From Cellvibrionales bacterium UBA4435 (lineage in GTDB: Bacteria > Pseudomonadota > Gammaproteobacteria > Pseudomonadales > Porticoccaceae), in NCBI GenBank assembly GCA_002390525.1, contig DGPR01000002.1:306-42944 (forward strand): a stretch of DNA of 42,639 bases, given 5' to 3'. A model generated the notes under the pieces. That model was not told the DNA's origin. It made no database searches and worked only from the letters and a program-made list of their open reading frames with translations. Each line of letters starts with the position of its first letter. Within the stretch, counting starts at the first letter, position 1. Shown in pieces: positions 7,925-16,907 of the stretch. A program made the translations under genes and the position numbers.

Positions 7925-8609
7925 TTTTAAGATTCCTCATCAGTTAAAGATGCTCTTCATGTTGTGGACAATTTTGGGGGCAATTACCCTGCTCCTTATG
8001 ACTGGATGCAAAGTTACCCAAATAAATAATGTAAAAAATGAATATAGAAATAATGATGGTAAGATGGAATCAAAATTTAAAACAAAGCTGATTAGTGTCG
8101 ATGTTAATGATCAAGAGGTAGTTACACAACAAGAAAAAATATTAATGCTTGATGAGGAATTAGAAAAATCGATGGCTGAGTTCGATAAAATGTTTGCTGT
8201 AAAAATTAGAGAAATAGAGGCTGAAAAAGACAAGCTAACAAGTGAAATGTCCAATGGTAAGCAATCTAGCTCAGCACTCGCAGAAGATACTTCATACTCG
8301 GACAGTCAGCCAAAATCTGCTTCCAACTCAAATGAAGATAATGAGGGAGGTTCTGGTGAGCAATCTGCTTCAGGAAAAAATTATGGGAAAATCATGGGCA
8401 AAAATAATAACTACATTGTCCAGTCTACTTCAAGCCAAAGCAGCCTTCCCAGTGAAGGAAAAAATATAAGTATCCCAGAAGATATTCCTAGTGGAGAAAG
8501 TGATGATATTATTGCAAGACAGATTCGCGAAGCTGCTATCAACGAAAAAAATCCTAAGCTCAAAGAAAAACTATGGGAAGAGTATCGAAAATACAAAGGA
8601 GTTCAATAA
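7917..8609 (+). CDS. Lipoprotein with coiled-coil and Ser-rich linker (run gene 2)
   Basis: This 230-residue protein starts with a signal peptide ending in the lipobox LMTGC (modified cysteine at about residue 31). Lysine follows the cysteine, and no aspartate is present at +2, so outer-membrane sorting is expected. A helical, charged section (about 75-110, probable coiled coil) is followed by a low-complexity Ser/Asn/Gly segment (115-190). A charged conserved-looking tail then follows, with SDDIIARQIREAAI and LKEKLWEEYRKYKG. I do not recognise a named family. It overlaps the preceding gene by 8 bases and precedes another lipoprotein gene by 9 bases, so translation is probably coupled. Confidence 0.78.
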   Translation: MNNFKIPHQLKMLFMLWTILGAITLLLMTGCKVTQINNVKNEYRNNDGKMESKFKTKLISVDVNDQEVVTQQEKILMLDEELEKSMAEFDKMFAVKIREIEAEKDKLTSEMSNGKQSSSALAEDTSYSDSQPKSASNSNEDNEGGSGEQSASGKNYGKIMGKNNNYIVQSTSSQSSLPSEGKNISIPEDIPSGESDDIIARQIREAAINEKNPKLKEKLWEEYRKYKGVQ

Positions 8610-8618
8610 TAAAAACTT

Positions 8619-9815
8619 ATGCAAATTATGATCAATATAAAAAAACTATTAGTATTTTATATCCCCATTATATTTGCTGCATTAGCAATGTCCTCTTGTG
8701 GCGTTCAAAAAGTAACAAGTACAGTCGAAATGCCACTAAAAAAACAGGTCGTGACACTAAAAAGGGTGCACCCTTTAGACATTGCTGTTATTCCATTCAA
8801 GCCTAATGAAAATGAATCCACAAAAAACAATGATTCATATACAGCCTCCACTGCAAAAAATGCGGAAGGACTTTTTTTGGCTAACCAATTAACATCCACT
8901 ATACAAAAAACGTCAGCTTGGGGTGCAGTAAGATCTATTCCAGACAGAAAAACAATTGTAGACGTATACGTAAATGGCCAAATTATTAATTCTGATGGTG
9001 AAAAATTAACATTAAAAATTACAGTGACTGATGTTGCTAATAAAAACTGGTTTACAAAAACTTATACTCAAACAGTTGGTAACTACGCTTATAAAAAAAA
9101 TATGGAGCTCTATCGAGATCCTTTCCAAAATCTGTTCAATAACATTGCGAACGACCTATTAGAATATAATCGAAAGCTACCTTATGGTGAAGCAGAAAAA
9201 TTATCTACTATATCCACTTTAAAGTTTGCTGGGGATTTCTCTCCGGAATCATTTAACGGACACATAAAAGAGACAACATCAGGTGAACTAGAAATATCAA
9301 GATTACCTGCAGAAAATGATCCTATTCTCAAAAAAATATCCAGCCTCCGAAAAAGAGACTATTTATTTATTGATGCAATGCAAGGGCATTATGATAACTT
9401 CACTAGACGCATGCATAAACCCTATCAGTCTTGGCGGCAAGCTACACTTGAAGAGATTAGCTCTGCAAGAGAGCTTAAAAGGCAGTCTATTGCGCGAACT
9501 GTCGGTGGAGTAGCAGCTATAATTGGTGGAATAATGGCTTCTGGAAGCAGTAATGGTTCTGCACAATCCGCAGGGGCAGTAGCGATTGGATCAGGTGCTT
9601 TACTTGTTAAGAGCGGTATGGAAAAAAGAGCGGAGTTAAAAATTCATGAGGATGTCCTAACTGAGCTGGAGCAATCTTTGGAATCAGAGATCGAACCGCG
9701 TATCATTGAACTTGAAAATGATAGAGTTGTTCTAACTGGAAATGTAACTGAACACTATAATCAATGGAAATCTTTTCTACTTCAGAGGTATAAAGCTGAG
9801 CATGGTGAGATATAG
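8619..9815 (+). CDS. Lipoprotein with glycine-zipper segment (run gene 3)
   Basis: The 398-residue product has a lipoprotein signal ending in AMSSC (cysteine about residue 27, glycine at +2). An ATG three codons further on (8628, MINIKKLL) is an equally good start. The first domain contains HPLDIAVIPFKPN, a strand pattern seen at the start of CsgG/TolB-N-like periplasmic domains. The middle is alpha/beta. Near residues 294-330 a Gly/Ala-rich hydrophobic stretch (VGGVAAIIGGIMASGS and following) resembles a glycine zipper able to pack in or against a membrane. A final helical section follows. The family is unknown to me. It sits within the envelope-machine run, six bases before the next gene. 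Confidence 0.75.
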   Translation: MQIMINIKKLLVFYIPIIFAALAMSSCGVQKVTSTVEMPLKKQVVTLKRVHPLDIAVIPFKPNENESTKNNDSYTASTAKNAEGLFLANQLTSTIQKTSAWGAVRSIPDRKTIVDVYVNGQIINSDGEKLTLKITVTDVANKNWFTKTYTQTVGNYAYKKNMELYRDPFQNLFNNIANDLLEYNRKLPYGEAEKLSTISTLKFAGDFSPESFNGHIKETTSGELEISRLPAENDPILKKISSLRKRDYLFIDAMQGHYDNFTRRMHKPYQSWRQATLEEISSARELKRQSIARTVGGVAAIIGGIMASGSSNGSAQSAGAVAIGSGALLVKSGMEKRAELKIHEDVLTELEQSLESEIEPRIIELENDRVVLTGNVTEHYNQWKSFLLQRYKAEHGEI

Positions 9816-9820
9816 CCAAC

Positions 9821-11320
9821 ATGACTAATTCTGATAAAAATAGGCCTCAATCTGAAGCTATAATACCCACAAATATACCTTTGACTAAAACTAACAGAAA
9901 TTCAAAAGATACTCCATGGCAAAATAGGCGAGGAACTATTTTTGCGCTTGGTTTTAGTTTTTTTTTGGCTTTAATTGTTATATTTGCTCTTCCTAAATTA
10001 ATTCCAGAAACTAAGAAAATTAAAGTAGTTACTGAAAACCAAATCTCAGAAACAAGGTCTATAAAAGAATCTCCATTTATCGACGCACAATTAATTAAGG
10101 CCAGAAGGAAGTCTCAAGATAGTCTTAGTAATTTTCTTACTATTCAAGAATTCCTGGAGAAAAGAAATGTTAACAAATGGGGGGAGGATGCGTTTAAAAA
10201 TGCCCTGAAAATAGGCGCAAAGGGAGATTCCCTTTACCGTCAAAGAAACTTCAATGAAGCTCTAGTTTTTTATAAAAAAGCAACACTTAAGCTAAATGAA
10301 TTAAAAAGTAGAATCCCTTTAGAGTTAACTATAAATTTAAAAATTGCAGAAGATGCATTTCTTCTCGGAGATTCAAAAATAGCTTCAGAATACTATAAAT
10401 TAGCGTTATCTATTGAACCATCAAGTATTGAAGCTCAGCAGGGGTTAGCTCGAACAGCTGTTTTGGATGAGGTATTAATATTATTAAAGAAATCTGACGG
10501 ACTTTTCGAAGAAGGTAATTACGGGCAGGCTAGAAATTTGCTCATGAAGGTGAAAAAATTAGACCCTCTAAATCAAGCAGCCGATGATAAATATAATCAA
10601 ATTTCATTATTGATCACAGATAGAAACTTCAAACAGGTTATGGGTGCGGGTTACCAGGCACTAGAAAATAAAAATTTCCGCATGGCTATAGAGGAGTTTC
10701 AAGTAGCCTTGAATATCAAACCTGGGAATGAAGCTGCTTCTAAAGGTCTATTACAAGCGCAATCATTGTTTCTTCAAAAAACGATAGCCGATGATTTGGC
10801 TAGCGCTATATCCCATGAAAAAAAGGAAAACTGGAATAAAGCTCTAGAGTCCTATGAAAGGATTCTGTCAAAGAGTAGTTCATTAAACGAGGCGCAGCTT
10901 GGGCAAATTAGAGCTAAAAATAGGCTTAAGATGAGCAACGATATAGATAAAATTTTATCTTCACCACTAAGATTATCAACACCACAGATATACAATGAAG
11001 CAAAAAAATTATTAGCTAACGCTCAAAAAATCACGCCAGTGGGTACAAAACACTTAGACAAAACAAATCAACTCAGAGAAGAACTAGAAGGTTCACAAAT
11101 TAGTCTTACTGTTCGATTTCTCTCTAACAAGTTTACTAATGTATCCCTACTAAAAAGTGGCAGTCTTGGGTTTTTCAATGAAAAGAAAATCTCCCTAAAA
11201 CCCGGTAATTATATTGCAACTGGCACTAGAGACGGCTATCGGGACGTTCGTGTTGAGTTTCGTGTAGCATTAAAAGAATTGCCTCTTAACATAGAGGTGG
11301 CTTGCAAAGAGCGAATATAA
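9821..11320 (+). CDS. Inner-membrane anchored TPR protein (run gene 4)
   Basis: The 499-residue protein has a short charged cytoplasmic N-terminus, a single transmembrane helix at about residues 39-57, and a long periplasmic part. That part contains several TPR units (around 125-165, 187-210, 225-250, 270-310 and 330-365; for example MAIEEFQVALNIKPGNEAASKGL). The last 75 residues form a beta-rich domain with SLKPGNYIATGTRDGYRDVRVEF, related in pattern to PEGA-type domains. It is probably a periplasmic scaffold. The stop codon overlaps the ATG of the next gene (TAATG), so the two are translationally coupled. No enzyme motif is visible. Confidence 0.8.
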   Translation: MTNSDKNRPQSEAIIPTNIPLTKTNRNSKDTPWQNRRGTIFALGFSFFLALIVIFALPKLIPETKKIKVVTENQISETRSIKESPFIDAQLIKARRKSQDSLSNFLTIQEFLEKRNVNKWGEDAFKNALKIGAKGDSLYRQRNFNEALVFYKKATLKLNELKSRIPLELTINLKIAEDAFLLGDSKIASEYYKLALSIEPSSIEAQQGLARTAVLDEVLILLKKSDGLFEEGNYGQARNLLMKVKKLDPLNQAADDKYNQISLLITDRNFKQVMGAGYQALENKNFRMAIEEFQVALNIKPGNEAASKGLLQAQSLFLQKTIADDLASAISHEKKENWNKALESYERILSKSSSLNEAQLGQIRAKNRLKMSNDIDKILSSPLRLSTPQIYNEAKKLLANAQKITPVGTKHLDKTNQLREELEGSQISLTVRFLSNKFTNVSLLKSGSLGFFNEKKISLKPGNYIATGTRDGYRDVRVEFRVALKELPLNIEVACKERI

Positions 11321-13428
11321 TGACGACTAAAAAAGACGATAACATTAACTCATCCGAACAGCTGTCATCTTCAGAAGAAAAACTTATTGCTATTAATTTT
11401 CGGCCAATACAGGGATCGACGAGCAGATCCAGTATTCGGCTCAGTCCCCTCAAAGTAACGGTTGGTTTGGGGTTCTTAGTAAGTATGCTGATTATGTGGT
11501 TTTTGCTTACCGCGAAATCATTGATTATTTCAATCTCGCCGCCTGAAGCGGAGCCTCGGATAAATATATATGGAGGTTTAAATTTTCAGCTGTCTGATAA
11601 CTATTTAATCAGGCCCGGAGGTTATTCTTTAAAGGCGCTTGCCCCTGGTTATGTCGATCTTAATCATATATTTAGTGTTGATGAAAAAGATCATACTAAA
11701 ATTGAATTAACTATGAAAAAAAAACCGGGACACTTAGAGATTACTACTGAACCATCGGGTAGTGAAATTCTCATGAATAACAAGTTAGTTGGTCTGGCTC
11801 CCTTCAATATAAAATCTCTTCAATCCGGAGAACATTCAATAAATTTAAATTTACCTCGTTATAAAACTAAAAGGTTAAACGTTCAAATAAAGGGTCTCGA
11901 TATTCAGCAAAATCTTCATGTTGATCTCGAGCCAAACTGGGGTTTTATAGAGTTAAGCTCTTCACCAACTGGAGCACAAATTAGAATAGATGGAAAATTT
12001 GCTGGAATAACACCCTTTACAGCGCCAATCTTATCAAGCGGTGAGCTAGTTTCAATATCATTCGATGGATATAAAACCTGGTCGAAAAAGCTATCTGTAA
12101 ATTCTAATGAAACAAAAAAACTTTCCACGGTAAGTCTAGAGCCTGTAGATGGAGTTATAAATCTTGTAACTTCCCCTCCAGAAGCAACCGTTACAATGGA
12201 TGGAGAATATATTGGAAATACCCCATTAACTTTATATTTAGACGCTCAGGAAGAACACAGTATATCAATCTTTCTTAATGGTTATTTAATCCAAAAAAAA
12301 TCAATTTCTCTATCATCTGGAGAAGAAAGAAATATTACCCTAAAGCTAAAACCTGATATTGGTATTATCAAGGTTCTTGTGTCCCCAAAAGATTCATCGG
12401 TATGGATCGAAAAAAAATTACTAGGTATCGGTGACGGCAGTTTTGAGCTTCCCTCTCATCCTCAACTTTTGGAGATTAAAAGAGCTGGTTACGAAACGTA
12501 TAAAAAAAATATCATACCCCAACCACAGTTTGAACAAACAATAAAAGTTCAATTACTCACGAAAGAAGAAGCTTATTGGGCTAATATCCCAAGGGAGATT
12601 GTCACCATTAACAATCATGTACTAAAGTACTTTAGGCCTAAAGGTGACTTTTTAATGGGGGCTCCCAGACAAGAAAATGGACGAAGGGCTAACGAAGTAT
12701 TGCGTAAAGTAAACATAACTCGCCCTTTTTATATAGCAAACAAGGAAGTTACCAACAAACAATATTGGCAATTCCAAAAACACAGCTCACGTCATTTTCG
12801 TGGAAAAACTCTAGATATGCCTGAGCAACCCGTAGTGAATATTAGCTGGGAACAAGCTGCCCTGTATTGTAATTGGTTAAGTAAAATAGATAGACTGGAT
12901 CCATTCTACAAAGAAAGGAATGGTAAAATTACTGGGTCATACATTAATAGTACTGGATATCGATTACCTACAGAAGCAGAGTGGTCATGGGTTGCTCGCT
13001 TCCAAGAGCCTGTTATTCAACCAGAATCTTTTGGAGATTATTTTTCTACAAAAAATAAGAGTGGTAATTTTGCTGATCTGAGCGCATCTGATATTTTGAG
13101 TTCAGTAATACCTCTTTATGATGATGGTGCCGAAACAACTGCAGTAGTTGGCAGTTTTGATGCAAATAGTAAGGGATTGTATGATCTGCAAGGGAATGTA
13201 TCTGAATGGGTACATGATTTTTATGAGATAAAATTTAATCTTAACGATGAAACCGAAATTGATCCGATGGGCCCTAAGACTGGGGAATTTAAAACTATTC
13301 GGGGAAGCAGTTGGCGTGATAGCGATATTAGCACCCTAAGGCCAACATATAGAGATATGGGAAACAATCCTTCAGATGATGTAGGATTTAGGATTGCACG
13401 ATATATTAAGCCAGTCGCAAAAAAATAA
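11320..13428 (+). CDS. Membrane-anchored PEGA-repeat protein with FGE/SUMF1-like domain (run gene 5)
   Basis: The 702-residue protein has a cytoplasmic N-terminus, one membrane helix (about 46-64) and five tandem PEGA-like beta repeats (about 68-420, each near 70 residues, with SSPTGAQIRIDGKFAGITPF as a clear unit). A formylglycine-generating-enzyme-like domain follows (about 425-700), with GDFLMGAP, RPFYIANKEVTNKQYW, GYRLPTEAEWSW, GNVSEWVHD and VGFRIAR. The two cysteines that make true FGE catalytic are missing: the segment RGSSWRDSDISTLRPTYR has none, so a binding or structural role is likely. The ATG at 11320 overlaps the previous stop and is preferred to an in-frame TTG at 11302. PEGA domains are generally extracytoplasmic and thought to bind cell-surface material. 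Confidence 0.88.
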   Translation: MTTKKDDNINSSEQLSSSEEKLIAINFRPIQGSTSRSSIRLSPLKVTVGLGFLVSMLIMWFLLTAKSLIISISPPEAEPRINIYGGLNFQLSDNYLIRPGGYSLKALAPGYVDLNHIFSVDEKDHTKIELTMKKKPGHLEITTEPSGSEILMNNKLVGLAPFNIKSLQSGEHSINLNLPRYKTKRLNVQIKGLDIQQNLHVDLEPNWGFIELSSSPTGAQIRIDGKFAGITPFTAPILSSGELVSISFDGYKTWSKKLSVNSNETKKLSTVSLEPVDGVINLVTSPPEATVTMDGEYIGNTPLTLYLDAQEEHSISIFLNGYLIQKKSISLSSGEERNITLKLKPDIGIIKVLVSPKDSSVWIEKKLLGIGDGSFELPSHPQLLEIKRAGYETYKKNIIPQPQFEQTIKVQLLTKEEAYWANIPREIVTINNHVLKYFRPKGDFLMGAPRQENGRRANEVLRKVNITRPFYIANKEVTNKQYWQFQKHSSRHFRGKTLDMPEQPVVNISWEQAALYCNWLSKIDRLDPFYKERNGKITGSYINSTGYRLPTEAEWSWVARFQEPVIQPESFGDYFSTKNKSGNFADLSASDILSSVIPLYDDGAETTAVVGSFDANSKGLYDLQGNVSEWVHDFYEIKFNLNDETEIDPMGPKTGEFKTIRGSSWRDSDISTLRPTYRDMGNNPSDDVGFRIARYIKPVAKK

Positions 13429-13471
13429 GTTTAAGTTTAAATTTAAGAAAGATTAAAACTTAGGAGAAGTC

Positions 13472-13711
13472 GTGAAATTCTATTATATTCTTTTTATATC
13501 AATTGGTTTTAGTAGTTGTGTGACTGGTAATGATCAGCAAGTAGCTGATATGCAAGATACTAAAAAGCTACCGTCAGCTGACGGTAGCTTGAATTCAACA
13601 AAAAATCAGTCAATTCTGGAAATGTCTAACGAAAATGTAACCACACAAAAATTCAACCCCAGCGAAGAAATTTCTGAAGATTTAGCTATACCCTTCCCTG
13701 TCGATATTTAA
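13472..13711 (+). CDS. Small lipoprotein (run gene 6)
   Basis: This 79-residue protein starts at a GTG preceded by a strong ribosome site (TTAGGAG). It has a short signal peptide (MKFYYILFISIGFSSC) with the lipidated cysteine at residue 16. The mature part is polar, low in hydrophobic residues and probably unfolded. It may be a tether or accessory to the channel subunit encoded 12 bases downstream. A perfect 26-base palindrome lies inside the coding sequence (13565-13590, encoding about residues 32-40). The family is unknown. Short length lowers confidence slightly, but signal, ribosome site and operon position all support a real gene. Confidence 0.75.
   Translation: MKFYYILFISIGFSSCVTGNDQQVADMQDTKKLPSADGSLNSTKNQSILEMSNENVTTQKFNPSEEISEDLAIPFPVDI
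13565..13590. repeat. Perfect 26-base palindrome inside a coding sequence
   Basis: Each half reads AAGCTACCGTCAG on its own strand, with no spacer between halves (centre at 13577/13578). It lies wholly within the small lipoprotein gene, about 130 bases before the start of the ExbB-like gene. As DNA it could be a protein-binding site; as RNA it could fold into a GC-containing hairpin in an otherwise AT-rich message. The flanking bases (A at 13564, G at 13591) break the symmetry. Confidence 0.85.
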
Positions 13712-13723
13712 GGAGAAATTCAA

Positions 13724-14521
13724 ATGCAAACAAAAGTTTCATCAGAATTCATGTATCAAATCTTTTCACTGATTCTAGCTTTAATTGTAGTCCATACAGT
13801 TTACCTAACATTAATTCGACCCAATGCGAATAATTTACTAGAAAATCAATTAGCTAAAGAAGAGGCAGGTGAGCCATATGTAGCAGTAAGGTCCTTTTAT
13901 ATTGTCATAAAGGATTTTGAGCAAGAAGCATGCTTTATATTAATGATATGGGCTTGTGCCATCATGGGATACAAGGCTAGATGTCTCATAGATGAACGAA
14001 AATTGTTAAACCATCAACTACTTACTATTCCAGAGGGAACACGAATACTTCCTAAGGATGCTCGTCAGATATCTCGGCCAATTCAAGCGCTATCTTCTGC
14101 TCAAAAAAAAGGCTTAATACCAAGGGTTCTATTAATAGCTCTTCATCGGTTTGATTCCACTAAAAATATACAGGATGTCTCTAATGCAATAAGTGAGGTA
14201 TTAGACAAAGAGTCTGATAAGCTTGACTCAGAGCTTTCTATGGTTCGCTATATAGCTTGGGCAATTCCATCTATAGGATTTATTGGCACTGTTAGAGGCA
14301 TTGGAGAAGCGTTAAGTCAAGCCCATAAAGCGGTGCAGGGAGATATTGCAGGGGTTACAGCAAGTTTAGGTGTGGCATTCAACTCCACTTTTATTGCACT
14401 CGTGATAAGTATATTTCTAATGTTTATAGTGCATCAACTTCAGTTAGCACAGGAGCGATTAGTATTAGATTCACATGATTACTGTGACAACAGTCTAATC
14501 AGACATCTAAAAACAGACTAA
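13724..14521 (+). CDS. TolQ/ExbB/MotA-like proton-channel subunit (run gene 7)
   Basis: The 265-residue protein has membrane helices at about 10-30, 68-84, 176-192 and 214-236. The last two carry the family signature: AIPSIGFIGTVRGIGEAL (181-198) and VTASLGVAFNSTFIALVIS (211-229), matching the conserved GLlGTVxG and TafGL-type segments of TolQ, ExbB and MotA. Such proteins form the pentameric stator of ion-driven motors with ExbD/TolR/MotB-like partners. The two candidate partners are encoded downstream (run genes 9 and 10). A strong AAGGAG site precedes the ATG. An extra N-terminal helix distinguishes it from a minimal ExbB. It is distant from housekeeping TolQ, and no tolA, tolB or pal is nearby. 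Confidence 0.9.
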   Translation: MQTKVSSEFMYQIFSLILALIVVHTVYLTLIRPNANNLLENQLAKEEAGEPYVAVRSFYIVIKDFEQEACFILMIWACAIMGYKARCLIDERKLLNHQLLTIPEGTRILPKDARQISRPIQALSSAQKKGLIPRVLLIALHRFDSTKNIQDVSNAISEVLDKESDKLDSELSMVRYIAWAIPSIGFIGTVRGIGEALSQAHKAVQGDIAGVTASLGVAFNSTFIALVISIFLMFIVHQLQLAQERLVLDSHDYCDNSLIRHLKTD

Positions 14522-14575
14522 AAAAATAGACTTTGGATAATTAATGACATATAAAATTTTCATAAGAGTAATAAT

Positions 14576-15862
14576 ATGAGCTTAGCGATAATTGAGATAA
14601 ATGACTCTGGCCATTGTTGCGGAAATGAAATGGGTGAAATATTTATTAGTCCTGGATATGCTTTTTTGACAAATGATGGAATTGAAACTGGAGATATCGC
14701 ACTGAAAAAAAGCTTCTTATCGCCACAAAAAAGCTTTAATCAATTTTGGCGCCAACTTAGTTTATCTCCAGTCTCTCATCCAACAAATAAAGTTAGGCAT
14801 AATGCAGATCTAGCTTTTCAACAACTAACAGATTTATATAATCAGCTAAATAAACCAAGTGAAATTATATTTGCTATACCTGGTACCTTCGATCGTCAGC
14901 AGCTTTCTATAATTCTTGGGCTAGCCAAGGCATTAAGTTTTAAGGTTCTTGGTTTAGTTGATTCTGCTGTTGCAGCTGTAAGTCATTTTGAATCCAAAGA
15001 TAAAGTCAGTGATACTAAACACTTTGTGCACTTGGATATTCAGTTACATCAAACAGTTTTTACCCAATTACAAAAAAACCAAGGTATTATAAAGAGAACT
15101 TGTGTTGATATCGTAACGAATTTGGGAATAACAACTTTTTATGACGATTGGGCAAGACATATTGCTGATAAATTTATCAAGGAATATCGCTTTGACCCGC
15201 TCCATACTGCTGAAGGAGAACAGCAACTCTATAATTTATTACCAAAATGGCTTGAGAAGCTTAATCTAAGCTCAGAAACATTAGCTGTGCTGGACAGCCC
15301 GCAAGGTACATATCAGTTAGCGATCCATCTTGATGAACTCCTAAAAGAAAGTACAAAAAAAATAAATCAACTAAAAAAGAAGTTTGCTTCCACAGTAAAA
15401 AGCAGGGATATTCTGGTTGCTAGCCATAGATTGCTATTGTTACCGGGAATATCAGAGCAACTAGCCAAATTCCATATACTAAAAAAAGATGCCGCAGTTT
15501 TTGGTTCTCTAGAAAATTCACAAGAAATTATGCAAGATCAAGAAAATATGCATCTCGTCATATCACTTAATAATTTGATTCCTAATACACCAGAAACCAG
15601 TAATTTGACTTCAATGAAGCTACCAACTCATATACTTTATAGGCATGAAGCTATTGAAATAGGAAATATTCTGTATTTTGATCTTCAAGGTGATTCTTTA
15701 AGGTTTGCCCAAAGTCAGATATCAAAAAAATCAATCTTTTTAGTGGAAAATAATTTATACATAAATGATGAAGATCGAAATAAAAAAGAAAAAATACAAT
15801 TACATCTAGGGGAAGTTATCACAGTTGGATCTGAATCATTTCAATTAATTAGGGTCACCTGA
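14576..15862 (+). CDS. Actin/Hsp70-fold (ASKHA) protein, cytoplasmic (run gene 8)
   Basis: The 428-residue protein has no signal peptide or membrane helix. Its N-terminal region looks like a degenerate actin/Hsp70-type nucleotide-binding fold: AIIEINDSG at residues 4-12 as a phosphate-1-like loop, SPGYAFLTNDG, VRHNADLAFQQL, IIFAIPGTFDRQQL, LVDSAVAAV near 140, and FVHLDIQLHQTVFTQL near 158 as a phosphate-2-like segment. The final 60-70 residues form a separate beta-rich tail (ending GEVITVGSESFQLIRV) that I cannot classify. Canonical phosphate-loop residues are weak, so ATP hydrolysis is uncertain. It sits between the channel gene and the two vWA genes, and ends one base before the next GTG start, which suggests it works at the cytoplasmic face of the complex. 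Confidence 0.65.
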   Translation: MSLAIIEINDSGHCCGNEMGEIFISPGYAFLTNDGIETGDIALKKSFLSPQKSFNQFWRQLSLSPVSHPTNKVRHNADLAFQQLTDLYNQLNKPSEIIFAIPGTFDRQQLSIILGLAKALSFKVLGLVDSAVAAVSHFESKDKVSDTKHFVHLDIQLHQTVFTQLQKNQGIIKRTCVDIVTNLGITTFYDDWARHIADKFIKEYRFDPLHTAEGEQQLYNLLPKWLEKLNLSSETLAVLDSPQGTYQLAIHLDELLKESTKKINQLKKKFASTVKSRDILVASHRLLLLPGISEQLAKFHILKKDAAVFGSLENSQEIMQDQENMHLVISLNNLIPNTPETSNLTSMKLPTHILYRHEAIEIGNILYFDLQGDSLRFAQSQISKKSIFLVENNLYINDEDRNKKEKIQLHLGEVITVGSESFQLIRVT

Positions 15863-15863
15863 A

Positions 15864-16907
15864 GTGGCTCGCTTAAAACGTAAAATTACAACTTTTAGTC
15901 TATCATTTCTGGATATAATGGCTTGTGGATTTGGTGCTGTTACGCTTCTATTTCTGATACTGAAGCATAATCCTATTTCTACTGAATTTATAGATTTAGC
16001 TGGAACTTCAGAAAAAAAAATTCTTCTTGAAGAAATCCAAACCGAGAAAGAAAACCTATTAAGACTGAAAAATACTCTAGCTATTACAGACGAAAATACA
16101 GCTAAAATAATAGAAAATATTAAAAAAATTCAAGAGGCAGCACCGACGCAATTAGATACGGAGAAAGAGTTAGATCTTTTAAAGAAGCAAATCTTTGCAC
16201 TCGAAGAAAAAATACAACTCCTCAAGGAACAGGATAACGGTAAAAATATAAGAAAATTCTTAGGTGATGGAGAACGACAATATCTTACTGGTCTTAAATT
16301 AAGTGGTAAAAGAATCGTTATTCTGGTTGATATCTCTGCCAGTATGCTTTCTGATTCTATAGTAAATGTTATCCGAATGAGAAATATGGATGATGAATCA
16401 AAAAAAAATTCCCCTAAGTGGAAGCGTGCTATAAAGACTACTGAATGGCTTATCACTCAAATGCCTAAAGATAGTCAATATCAAATTTATACATTTAACA
16501 CCTCAGCTAAATCGATCAGCAGTGATAATGGGGTTTGGAGGAATACACAGGATTTATCAAGCTTAAACTTTTCAATACAAGAACTAAAAAAGGTAATTCC
16601 AAATGGAGGTACGAATCTAGCCAAAGCTTTTCAGGCTATAGCTAGCCTTCGCAGATCTCCGGATAATATATTTTTGATAACGGACGGTCTTCCTACTCAA
16701 GGCAATAAAAAGAAGAATAATGTAACTATCACTGCTAGCGATCGAATGAAACTATTTCAAGAGTCTCTAAAAGAATTACCATCTAGAATTCCAGTTAATA
16801 TACTTTTGTTTCCTATGGAGGGTGATCCTTTCGCAGCTGCAAGCTATTGGAAATTGGCGATATCAACTAAGGGATCTTTTATGAGCCCATCAAGAGATTG
16901 GCCATGA
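15864..16907 (+). CDS. ExbD-like membrane helix fused to vWA domain, subunit 1 (run gene 9)
   Basis: The 347-residue protein starts at GTG one base after the previous stop. Residues 12-33 form a single membrane helix with FLDIMACGFGAV. D17 aligns with the proton-carrying aspartate of ExbD/TolR (pattern F-I/L-D-V-M). A long coiled coil follows (about 50-125). Then comes a vWA domain (about 145-345) with a full metal-ion adhesion site: D156-S158-S160 in DISAS, T250 in GGTNL and D274 in ITDG. The topology predicts a periplasmic vWA domain in place of the peptidoglycan-binding domain of MotB or the small ExbD domain. It shares its design with the next gene, with which it overlaps by 4 bases (ATGA). 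Confidence 0.88.
   Translation: MARLKRKITTFSLSFLDIMACGFGAVTLLFLILKHNPISTEFIDLAGTSEKKILLEEIQTEKENLLRLKNTLAITDENTAKIIENIKKIQEAAPTQLDTEKELDLLKKQIFALEEKIQLLKEQDNGKNIRKFLGDGERQYLTGLKLSGKRIVILVDISASMLSDSIVNVIRMRNMDDESKKNSPKWKRAIKTTEWLITQMPKDSQYQIYTFNTSAKSISSDNGVWRNTQDLSSLNFSIQELKKVIPNGGTNLAKAFQAIASLRRSPDNIFLITDGLPTQGNKKKNNVTITASDRMKLFQESLKELPSRIPVNILLFPMEGDPFAAASYWKLAISTKGSFMSPSRDWP

Noticed and set aside
11320..13428. A functional sulfatase-activating formylglycine-generating enzyme
   Set aside because: The catalytic cysteines are absent and no sulfatase gene lies in the window.
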